Shown piece by piece: positions 52,818-59,694 of a stretch of 64,000 bases of DNA. The DNA lies in NCBI GenBank assembly GCA_937895345.1, contig CALAWP010000077.1, positions 1 to 64,000 of the forward strand, given 5' to 3'. Origin of the DNA: an uncultured Paenibacillus sp. GTDB lineage: Bacteria; Bacillota; Bacilli; Paenibacillales; Paenibacillaceae. The notes under the pieces are model-generated. The model was given only the letters and a program-made list of their open reading frames with translations. It was not told the DNA's origin and made no database searches. The first letter of the stretch is position 1. Every line of letters begins with the position of its first letter. Made by a program: the position numbers and the translations under genes.

Positions 52818-53978
52818 TTAAGGCAGCGTAACCAGCCCTTTCAAGATCCGCTCCGCCGTCTCGAGATCCGCGCTGAAAAAGATCGTGCCGAACGCAATCA
52901 GCGCGTTGACGACCGCGCAGCGCGCCCAGAACTGGAGCTTCGACACTTTGCGCTTGTTGACCGTCGTCTGCTTGAACACATTTTCCAGCGCCAGCAAGAC
53001 GCCATGATAGAGCCCCCAAAGGATGAACAATGGATGAATGCCATGCCAGAGACCGACCAACACCATGACGAAAAAGGCCATGAACGCGGAAAATGTGCGG
53101 CTCGGAGCTTTCGGAGCGAACGTCTGGAACACATGATCCCGGAACCAGTCGCCCAGCGTCGCGTGCCAATTGCGCCAAAACTGCGTTAGCGTCGGAGACG
53201 AAAACGGCTTTTTGAAGTTTTCCGGCACCTGAATGCCCATCAAACGCCCGAAGCCGATCGCAATATCGGAATACCCCGAAAAATCGAAATAAAGCAAAAT
53301 GTAAAAAACGATCAGAACGGCCGCGCTCTGCGCCGTATCCAGCTCGCCACCGAGCAGCCGCTCGTACACCGTCATCAGCAGGCTGACGAGCACCAGCTTT
53401 TTGAACAGGCCGCGAATAATCCGCTTGACGCTCCATTCCAGCGAGCCGCTGTCCAGCCGCCATTCGCTTCTCACATCCCGCAGAAAGTCGTGCAGCTTCA
53501 TGATCGGACCGGACGTAAACGTCGGGATGAACAGCAGATAAGCGGCGTATTCGCTCAGCTTCGGCGCGCGTTCCGCCACGTAATACGCATGGAAGAAGGA
53601 ATTGATCACCTTGAGGAGCGTATAGACGAGTCCGAGCAAAATAACGGGAGCGAACCATGCATGCGTCAACAAGCCTCCCGCGAACATGCGCAGGATCAGC
53701 AAAGCCGCGATATTGGCGAGAACCGCCCCGGCGAACGCCGGCTTGCGCCAAGCGCCTGCGCTCCCCAATATGATGCGGTATAGCGCAAAGTTAAGCCCCG
53801 CGTACAGAACGGCAAAGACGGCCAGCTTGCCGCTGTAGACGGCCAGAAACAGGACGCTGAGCAGCAGCATGGCGTAAGGCCGAAGCTTGACTCCGGCTCC
53901 CTTCCACAGGCCGAGCCCCGAAAGCAGCGCCGCCATGGCCAATAGCGACAGGATCGTGCCCGCATTCAGATACCACAT
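52818..53978 (-). CDS. MBOAT-family membrane O-acyltransferase (DltB-like)
   Basis: Membrane protein of 386 residues with about ten helices. The MBOAT core is present: LLYFDFSGYSDIAIGFGRLMG (about 235), SPTLTQFWRNWHATLGDWFRDHVF, and the catalytic His region VGLWHGIHPLFILWGLYHG with His312 and His325. Such proteins move an acyl or aminoacyl group across the membrane onto a polymer (DltB, AlgI, PatA). The ATG at 53978 is two bases after the stop of the 37-residue gene, whose end carries its ribosome site GAGGG. The neighbours favour DltB over AlgI. Confidence 0.92.
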   Translation of the reverse strand: MWYLNAGTILSLLAMAALLSGLGLWKGAGVKLRPYAMLLLSVLFLAVYSGKLAVFAVLYAGLNFALYRIILGSAGAWRKPAFAGAVLANIAALLILRMFAGGLLTHAWFAPVILLGLVYTLLKVINSFFHAYYVAERAPKLSEYAAYLLFIPTFTSGPIMKLHDFLRDVRSEWRLDSGSLEWSVKRIIRGLFKKLVLVSLLMTVYERLLGGELDTAQSAAVLIVFYILLYFDFSGYSDIAIGFGRLMGIQVPENFKKPFSSPTLTQFWRNWHATLGDWFRDHVFQTFAPKAPSRTFSAFMAFFVMVLVGLWHGIHPLFILWGLYHGVLLALENVFKQTTVNKRKVSKLQFWARCAVVNALIAFGTIFFSADLETAERILKGLVTLP

Positions 53979-53980
53979 AA

Positions 53981-54094
53981 TTAGAATCCCTCATATATAA
54001 AAGTTCCGTGCCCCGTAAAAAAAGCGATCACGCAAAGCAGCATGACCAGGTACACGAGAACTTCCGCGATTTTTTTTATGATTCTGCCGCCCAT
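53981..54094 (-). CDS. DltX-like 37-residue membrane peptide
   Basis: Small protein with one membrane helix (about VLVYLVMLLCVIAFF) after a short basic start (MGGRIIKKI), ending in GTFIYEGF. DltX of canonical dlt operons is a similar single-helix peptide whose C-terminal FIYxxF motif is conserved and needed for D-alanine transfer; its Tyr has been proposed as an acyl acceptor. The gene has AAGGAG eight bases before its ATG, overlaps the DltD-like gene by 19 bases in another frame and ends two bases before the MBOAT start. It is below the size that gene finders usually keep. Confidence 0.85.
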   Translation of the reverse strand: MGGRIIKKIAEVLVYLVMLLCVIAFFTGHGTFIYEGF

Positions 54095-54969
54095 TGATCC
54101 AGCTCCTTCGTAAACAGCGGACGTCCATGCTTAAAGTTCAGATGGCCGAGATCGTGAAAGTGCTCCCGTTCGAACTTGTCCGTCCAATCCGTATAGTCGA
54201 TGCCGGCCGCCGCCAGCTTCGCCTGCACCTCGGCCTTGATCTCGTCGACGTAATCCGGATTCGGCAGCGCCCCGGAGTTCCATGGCATCCACAGCACCTT
54301 CACCCGAATGCCGTTCTCCTTTGCGTAGCCGATCACGTCGTCCAAGGCGTTCAGGTTATTCCGAAAATCGTCCAATGTTTTGATATAATATTTGCTCTTG
54401 TATTCCGCAATCTTCTTGCCCAGCTCTTCGTCGTCCAGCGTGCCGTAATACAGCTCTTTGGCGTACAGCTTCTTCAGGTTGATCTCCAGAGGCTCGCCCT
54501 TCAGAAGAGGAACGGCATACTTCTCGGCCGCCGCCGACAGCTTATCCCGGTAAAAATACAAATAAGGCTCGTACCATTTCTGATGCCATGGATAAGACGG
54601 GTCGGTCGGCAAGTCGTCCATAAACGTAAACAGGTTCAGTCCGATCAGCAGCTCTTCCTCGACGTCGATCAACCCTTTGCGCAGCATGGCGTCGAGGTCG
54701 GTAACCTTGCCGTAGTTCATGCCCAGATTGACGTAGCCGGCGCTGGAGTTATGGGCGTCGTAGGCGGCCACGACCGACGAGTTGCCGAAAAACGCTTTGC
54801 GCCATTCCGTCTCCGGATGATCGTGCAGCGTCTTTTGGTAATCGTTTTTGGAAAACACGTCAAACCGGCCGACCGGATCCCATGTCTCCAGCAGCCCGTT
54901 CGCCGCGAGGAAAGACAGCAGCAGCGCGATCAGAAACGCGTTTTTGCGTAAAAATCCCAGCATGCGCAT
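54076..54969 (-). CDS. DltD-like SGNH-fold protein
   Basis: Protein of 297 residues with one N-terminal membrane anchor (about 10-25) and a large extracytoplasmic domain. The SGNH/GDSL-type serine is in FFGNSSVVAAYDAH (Ser64), and the C-terminal D-x-x-H is in DLGHLNFKHGRPLF (Asp273, His276). DltD has the same layout (anchor, GSSE-type serine, D-x-x-H) and is thought to finish D-alanine transfer to lipoteichoic acid. It lies between the GNAT and the DltX-like genes. The sequence is far from canonical DltD, so the substrate may differ. Confidence 0.8.
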   Translation of the reverse strand: MRMLGFLRKNAFLIALLLSFLAANGLLETWDPVGRFDVFSKNDYQKTLHDHPETEWRKAFFGNSSVVAAYDAHNSSAGYVNLGMNYGKVTDLDAMLRKGLIDVEEELLIGLNLFTFMDDLPTDPSYPWHQKWYEPYLYFYRDKLSAAAEKYAVPLLKGEPLEINLKKLYAKELYYGTLDDEELGKKIAEYKSKYYIKTLDDFRNNLNALDDVIGYAKENGIRVKVLWMPWNSGALPNPDYVDEIKAEVQAKLAAAGIDYTDWTDKFEREHFHDLGHLNFKHGRPLFTKELDQWAAES

Positions 54970-54991
54970 TTCACCAACTTATTCAGCGTAA

Positions 54992-55561
54992 TCATGATTC
55001 GGACTTGCCGGGCAATTTCTTGTACATCGCCTGCAGCACGTCCCGGTAGCCCCCGGCCTCCCAGAACCGCTTGCCTCTCGGATTGCCGCTCAGCACATGC
55101 AGCTCGACATAGCCGATGCCCTGCTCCGCAAAGTCCCGCTCCAGCGCCTCGACGATCCTCCGGGCCAGCCCCGATCCTCGGAACTCCGGCTCGACATAGA
55201 CGTCGTGGATAAAACCGATAAACGGCATTTCTTCATCAAATGGCTTATACTTCTTGGGCGTACGGATCATGCTGCCGAACCCGAACCCGACTAGCCGGCG
55301 TTCGTCTTCGGTCCCGTTATCCGCAGCGGCTCCCGCACCGGCTTCCGTGTCGCTTACCGCTTCCGCGACATACAACACGTACAGCTTCGATTTCAGCTGC
55401 GCCTGCAGCAAGCCGTCCACCTCGCCCGGATTCAGCTCCATCGTCATGCCGAAGGAGCGCTGTTCCTCGTACATACGCTTGTAGAGCGATCCGGCCGCAG
55501 CCAAATCGCTCTCCTTCATTTCCCGAACATGAATGCCGTCCGTCTGCCGGTCAGCCTTCAT
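54992..55561 (-). CDS. GNAT-family N-acetyltransferase
   Basis: Acyl-CoA-dependent N-acyltransferase of 189 residues. The CoA-binding motif A is IHDVYVEPEFRGSGLARRIV (about 125-144), followed by YVELHVLSGNPRGKRFWEAGGY of motif B. A Glu/Ala/Asp-rich loop lies at about 80-105. The ATG at 55561 overlaps the ligase stop by 11 bases, so translation is coupled. It could acetylate the amino acid that the ligase loads, or acylate the finished group. This role is an inference from the operon alone. Confidence 0.88.
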   Translation of the reverse strand: MKADRQTDGIHVREMKESDLAAAGSLYKRMYEEQRSFGMTMELNPGEVDGLLQAQLKSKLYVLYVAEAVSDTEAGAGAAADNGTEDERRLVGFGFGSMIRTPKKYKPFDEEMPFIGFIHDVYVEPEFRGSGLARRIVEALERDFAEQGIGYVELHVLSGNPRGKRFWEAGGYRDVLQAMYKKLPGKSES

Positions 55562-56756
55562 TGGACCGTTTCCATTCGTTGAAATCTTCGACGAAACGTT
55601 TCGGCCATTGGGACTCGTCCAGGCCGTATTGCGCCAGAAACGCCAGAATGAACCGCTCCAGGCCGAACGCCAGGCAGCCGGTAACGGCCGGGCGCTTGCC
55701 CGCCTTAATGTTGAACGCATTGCCGAACGTATTGCTGTGGAAGTTGGACGACGACACGGAAATCGTCGTATCCAGATACGGAATGGTCATGCGCAGCTCG
55801 AACTTCATCTCCTGCTGGCGCTGGAACGACGCCTTCACCTCGTAATCGCTCGTAAAGAACGGATCGTTGGCGTTTTCCAGATGGCAGTCCAGCTCCCATT
55901 CCGTGACGAGTCCCTTCAGCAGCTCGATCGATTTCAGGCGGTTTTCTTTGACGAAATCCGGTTTGCCGACAAAAATAACCTCGCGCATCGTAAAATCGAG
56001 CAGACGACCGAAGTCGCGGTGGTTGCCGGATTCGTAGCGATGACACTTGGACACGGCCGTGACGATCGTGCCGTCGCCTTCCAGCTGCTCGTCCTGCATG
56101 CCTTCGTAGCAGTGGTAGCAAGTAGCCGGATTGATCATATATTGCGGCTTCGCCGCCGCCGCGTTCAGATCGACGCGCGTCTCCGCCGACCAGCCGCCCG
56201 CTTCCTTGATCGCCTGAGAGAACGCCTCGATGACGGACAGATCCTCCCGCAGATGCGTCACAAACTGGATATGCTCCGGAAACGACGTGAAGTGGTTCGT
56301 TTTGTTCAGCGTCGCGCCGTTGATCACGACGGGATAATATTCGTGCTTCGCCCCGAATTTGGCCGCAATCTTCCGGACGATGCTATCATCCAGGAAGCGC
56401 ACCAGCGTCGTAAACGGCTCCCGGAAAATGTACACGCCGGGATCGAGCTGGCGAATGATTTTGCGCTCCGCCATCTCGGCAATAATCGGGCCGTTGTACG
56501 GCACACTGGCTCTATTTTCGAAATAGATCGCTTGCTTAAAGGCATATTCATGGCTGGAAAAGCGGCGAAGCAGCTTCCGAATCTGCTCCTCCATCTTGCC
56601 CGTGTCGACCGAATCGCGGTGGACGATCCGCAGCGAGCCGCCTTCCGCCGTAATTTCCTCAATGCCCTCGTCTACAAAATAAGCGGCGTATACGAGCTGC
56701 TTCACAACATCCGCATTGTCCGCATTCAGCTCAAGTATAGTCGTTGTCGTCGCCAT
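55551..56756 (-). CDS. Amino acid--[carrier protein] ligase, class II aaRS-like
   Basis: Protein of 401 residues that resembles the catalytic core of class II (atypical seryl-type) tRNA synthetases without a tRNA-binding domain. Motif 2 is KCHRYES...RDFGRLLDFTMRE (Arg240, Glu242) and motif 3 is AFGLERF (Glu367, Arg368). Candidate zinc ligands are Cys213 (in TCYHCY), Glu259 and Cys361 (in TGCLAFG); their spacing agrees with the Cys-Glu-Cys site known for the Bradyrhizobium amino acid:carrier-protein ligase. These enzymes load Gly or Ala on the phosphopantetheine of a carrier protein. The carrier gene ends 3 bases upstream. The first 150 residues are a separate N-terminal part of unknown role. 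Confidence 0.88.
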   Translation of the reverse strand: MATTTTILELNADNADVVKQLVYAAYFVDEGIEEITAEGGSLRIVHRDSVDTGKMEEQIRKLLRRFSSHEYAFKQAIYFENRASVPYNGPIIAEMAERKIIRQLDPGVYIFREPFTTLVRFLDDSIVRKIAAKFGAKHEYYPVVINGATLNKTNHFTSFPEHIQFVTHLREDLSVIEAFSQAIKEAGGWSAETRVDLNAAAAKPQYMINPATCYHCYEGMQDEQLEGDGTIVTAVSKCHRYESGNHRDFGRLLDFTMREVIFVGKPDFVKENRLKSIELLKGLVTEWELDCHLENANDPFFTSDYEVKASFQRQQEMKFELRMTIPYLDTTISVSSSNFHSNTFGNAFNIKAGKRPAVTGCLAFGLERFILAFLAQYGLDESQWPKRFVEDFNEWKRSNEG

Positions 56757-56759
56757 CGG

Positions 56760-57020
56760 TCAGTTCGCCCCCAGCTTCGATGCGATAAAGGAAGCGATCT
56801 CGTTGACCGTATTCATGGAAGTGGTCATCAGATCCTTCTTGGTCACTTCGACGCCGAAGCGGCTTTCCACGAATGCGGTCAGCTCCGTTGCGCCAAAGGA
56901 GTCGATATAGCCGTAATCAAACAGGTGAACGTCGGGCGTAAACTCGTCGTCGTCCGGCTCCACCCCGAATTTGTCCATAATATGATCGATTAATATGCCT
57001 CTGATTTCATCAAGCGTCAT
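56760..57020 (-). CDS. Acyl/aminoacyl carrier protein
   Basis: Carrier protein of 86 residues, acidic and helical. The phosphopantetheine site is Ser41 in YGYIDSFGATEL, within the LxxxGxxDSxxxxEL-like pattern. The ATG at 57020 has GAAAGGGG upstream; longer frames run through the leader. It is the first gene of the operon, and the ligase follows after three bases. In canonical dlt operons DltC has this role; the Ser context fits either. Confidence 0.92.
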   Translation of the reverse strand: MTLDEIRGILIDHIMDKFGVEPDDDEFTPDVHLFDYGYIDSFGATELTAFVESRFGVEVTKKDLMTTSMNTVNEIASFIASKLGAN

Positions 57021-57077
57021 GACACCGTTTGCCCCTTTCGGATGGATCGCCTTACGATCGCTTTTCAAGCAGAAACG

Positions 57078-57109
57078 GCTTGTCCCGGCCTTGTGCGGGC
57101 GGGACAAGC
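57078..57109 (-). other. Leader hairpin of the dlt-like operon
   Basis: A perfect 10-bp inverted repeat GCTTGTCCCG (arms 57078-57087 and 57100-57109) lies between the promoter and the carrier gene. No T-tract follows. It may stabilise the transcript or act in attenuation. Confidence 0.45.
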
Positions 57110-57175
57110 GCGCTAACGTCAACTTTCATATGCCTTTCAAAATACCTTGCGTTTGTATGAAACCTTCAACTATCA

Positions 57176-57204
57176 ATGATACCGAATCGGACAAAGGGTG
57201 TCAA
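57176..57204 (-). promoter_or_regulatory. Sigma-A promoter of the dlt-like operon
   Basis: TTGACA (57199-57204) and TATCAT (57176-57181) on the minus strand, separated by exactly 17 bases. The transcription start would be near 57168, about 150 bases before the carrier gene. Confidence 0.85.
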
Positions 57205-57301
57205 CGAACGCGGGAAGCGGCGCCGCCTCCCGGCGGTTGTCGCTCCGGCCTCCGCTTATCGATCGAAGCGTATCGCATCATAGTTGAACCTGCAACCGGG
57301 G

Positions 57302-57308
57302 CATACTA
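57302..57308 (+). promoter_or_regulatory. Possible sigma-G -10 element
   Basis: CATACTA matches the sigma-G -10 consensus 28 bases before the start codon of the small protein. The -35 region 18 bases upstream (TCATAG) is only a weak match. Confidence 0.4.
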
Positions 57309-57335
57309 AAGCGCGCCGGGGAGGTGAACGACGAA

Positions 57336-57479
57336 ATGGAAAATCAGACGCACAAAGGCAACTACAAGGCCACTACCAAAATGAAAGCGAAAAATCAGGA
57401 CATGGCGTTCGTCAACGACACGGTCGAGGACGCCAAATCGGTTACCAACTTCGCCGAGACGAAGCATAAAACACACTAA
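57336..57479 (+). CDS. Small hydrophilic protein, 47 residues, possibly spore-associated
   Basis: Start ATG at 57336 has a very strong ribosome site GGGGAGGTGA. The product is hydrophilic, rich in Lys, Asn, Thr, His and Asp, with no membrane segment and no cysteine. I do not recognise a family. Size, composition and the CATACTA element suggest a minor small acid-soluble spore protein type, but this is inference. It is divergent from the dlt-like operon. Confidence 0.7.
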   Translation: MENQTHKGNYKATTKMKAKNQDMAFVNDTVEDAKSVTNFAETKHKTH

Positions 57480-57489
57480 AAGAAAAACC

Positions 57490-57516
57490 AGACCCATACC
57501 TGGCGCGTATGGGTCT
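57490..57516 (-). terminator. Terminator of the sugar-type ABC operon
   Basis: AGACCCATAC/GTATGGGTCT, seven-base loop, followed by GGTTTTTCTTTT on the minus strand. It also lies just after the 47-residue gene on plus, where the T-tract is weaker. Confidence 0.7.
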
Positions 57517-57581
57517 CTTGGTTGGACTACATCTTCAATGTAATTCAAAAGGCGGAACTATTAAAGGCAACCAAGATTCAA

Positions 57582-57750
57582 ACGATTTATCGTTCATGGC
57601 CATTGTCTGGGAAGTGCTGCTGGGTTGATTTGGACGATTTATCGCTCAAAACCATAGTCCCGGACGTGCTGCTGGGCCATATTGAACGATTTATCGTCAA
57701 AGCCATCGTTTGGACCGGATTGCTGCGCTGATAGGAACGATTTATCGTTC
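57582..57750. repeat. 52-bp tandem array, 4 units with a dyad core
   Basis: ACGATTTATCG starts at 57582, 57634, 57686 and 57737. Between the cores, CCAT(C/T/A)GT and a (T)GCTGCTGG motif recur. The core in the first and fourth copies is AACGAT-TT-ATCGTT, a 6-7 bp inverted repeat with a two-base centre. The array begins about 45 bases after the permease stop and lies before the terminator. Confidence 0.85.
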
Positions 57751-57795
57751 ACTCCCATCGCGAGGGATATCAACTCTCGGTTAGAGCCTGTGACG

Positions 57796-58674
57796 TCACC
57801 CTTTGACCGCGCCTTCCGTCAACCCCTTCTCGATATACTTCTGAATGAACAGGTACACGATCAGCACCGGGAAGACGGTAAGCGTGACGGCGGTCGCCAT
57901 CAGCCCGAAGTCCGTTCCGTATTGCGAGCTGATCTCGCTGAGCAGCGCCACGATCGGGCGGACATTTTCCTTGTTCACAAATATAATCGCCGAAAACAAA
58001 TCGTTGTACGACCATAAGAAAACGAAAATGCTCGCAGATGCGAAAGCCGGCCTTGCGATCGGCAGAAACACTCTCGTAAACATCGACCAGCGGTTGCAGC
58101 CGTCGATAAACGCCGCTTCCTCCAGCTCCTTTGGGATCGTCGCCATATATCCGGCCAGTACAAGCGTGGCAAACGTCAGATTGCCGGCCGTATGCGGCAG
58201 GATAAGGCCGAGATGGGTATTGACGATTTTCCACTGGATCAGCAGCTGATAGACCGGAACGACGGTGGCGAACGCCGGAATCAGGAGGCTGGCGTACAAT
58301 ATGGAATAAATATATCTTCTGCCCCGGAACCGGAACCGGGCCAGCACGTACGCCGCCAGGCCGCCGAACAGCAGCACCAGCAGCACCGTGCTTCCGGACA
58401 TGATCAGGCTGTTTCCATAGCTTTTGAATATATTGATCCTCTCGAATGCCGTTGTATAGTTAACCGTTACGGGATTCCATGCGATGGAAAAGGAATTGTT
58501 CATGACGTCGCGCGACACTTTGAACGAATTGTTCATAACCCAGAACAGCGGATAAATGGTCGTCATGGACCAGACGATCAATATCGCGTACATCACCGCC
58601 GAATTTAGATTTACGTTGATTTTCCGTTTGGCCGCCGGACGGTTGACCAGCTTGCCTTGAACGATTGGCTGCAT
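57796..58674 (-). CDS. Carbohydrate ABC transporter permease, MalG type
   Basis: Permease of 292 residues, six membrane helices, with the EAA loop ELEEAAFIDGCNRWSMFTRVFLP near 190 that docks the ATPase. The ATG at 58674 has GGGGGG seven bases upstream; a GTG at 58692 lies inside that region. No ATPase gene is in this operon, so it probably uses a shared MsmX-type ATPase. Confidence 0.93.
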   Translation of the reverse strand: MQPIVQGKLVNRPAAKRKINVNLNSAVMYAILIVWSMTTIYPLFWVMNNSFKVSRDVMNNSFSIAWNPVTVNYTTAFERINIFKSYGNSLIMSGSTVLLVLLFGGLAAYVLARFRFRGRRYIYSILYASLLIPAFATVVPVYQLLIQWKIVNTHLGLILPHTAGNLTFATLVLAGYMATIPKELEEAAFIDGCNRWSMFTRVFLPIARPAFASASIFVFLWSYNDLFSAIIFVNKENVRPIVALLSEISSQYGTDFGLMATAVTLTVFPVLIVYLFIQKYIEKGLTEGAVKG

Positions 58675-58695
58675 CGTTGTCCCCCCTAACACAGC

Positions 58696-59553
58696 TTAAT
58701 AGGTGATTTCCTCTCTCTTCAGAAGACGGTTGGCAAGAATGGACAGCAGCACGCCGAACACGACAATGTAGATGGCAATGGTCGAGCCGTAGCCGAAGTT
58801 TTGGTCCACGATCGCTTTTTTGTACATATACGTGCCAAGCACCTCCGTGCCGTTCTGCCCCCTGGTCAAGACGAAAATAAACTCGAACACTTTGAGCGTT
58901 CCCGTAATGGCCAGCGTGATGACGACTTTAATATCGCTCAGGATGAGCGGAATCGTCAGCATGAACGTCTTTTTGACGCCCGATATGCCTTCCAGCTTCG
59001 CCGCTTCGTAGAAATCGGACGGTATTTTGGACATGGCCGTTAGGAAGAGGACAAAATAAAAGCCGACGTAATGCCATACCGTAGGAATGGCCACCGCTTT
59101 GAGCGCCGTGGAGTCGCCGAGCCACAGCACCTTGTCGATGCCCCAGCTTTGGAGCAGATTGTTAAGCATGCCGAATTGATAGTTGTAAAACAGCACGAAC
59201 AGCAGCGCGATGGCGGTCCCCGATATGACGACCGGGAAAAAAAACACCATCCGGAAAAACGCCTTGCCCTTGGAAATGTTGTCGACCAGCACCGCCAGCA
59301 GCAGCGCGATGCCGACCTGGAATACAATGACGTACAGCATCAGCTCCAGCGTATGGAGCGTGGAGGCGGCCAGCAGCTCGTCCCGGAACAGCCGGGCGAA
59401 GTTGTCGAAGCCGACGAACGTCTTTTCAAAAAAACCTTTCGTACGAAAAAAGCTGAAATACAAGCTCTTGAAAAACGGGTAATACAGAAAGATCGACATG
59501 ATCACTGCGGCTGGCAGCAGAAACATCAAGATATATTTTCTATCGCCCTTCAT
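58696..59553 (-). CDS. Carbohydrate ABC transporter permease, MalF type
   Basis: Permease of 285 residues with six helices; N-terminal FLLPAAVIMSIFLYYPFFKSL, coupling loop SDFYEAAKLEGISGVKKTFMLTIP. AAAGGTG precedes the ATG at 59553; a GTG at 59562 overlaps the ribosome site. It lies between the binding protein and the second permease. Confidence 0.93.
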   Translation of the reverse strand: MKGDRKYILMFLLPAAVIMSIFLYYPFFKSLYFSFFRTKGFFEKTFVGFDNFARLFRDELLAASTLHTLELMLYVIVFQVGIALLLAVLVDNISKGKAFFRMVFFFPVVISGTAIALLFVLFYNYQFGMLNNLLQSWGIDKVLWLGDSTALKAVAIPTVWHYVGFYFVLFLTAMSKIPSDFYEAAKLEGISGVKKTFMLTIPLILSDIKVVITLAITGTLKVFEFIFVLTRGQNGTEVLGTYMYKKAIVDQNFGYGSTIAIYIVVFGVLLSILANRLLKREEITY

Positions 59554-59694
59554 CCTTATCACCTTTGATGTTTATTTTTGAACGCTTCACTTGCGCAGCG
59601 GCTGCCGCCGCTTCCTGTAAATGATCGTCGCCGCCCAGGTGGCGGAGGGCGGCGACGATCGAAATGGTGAATGCGTTACGATTGCGGCATCCGG

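Noticed and set aside
49671..57020. Canonical dltABCD operon
   Set aside because: There is no AMP-binding adenylation enzyme; the ligase has class II aaRS motifs instead, and the DltD-like protein is diverged.
57021..57168. T-box or alanine/glycine-sensing leader before the dlt-like operon
   Set aside because: There is one plain hairpin, but no T-box sequence and no terminator.
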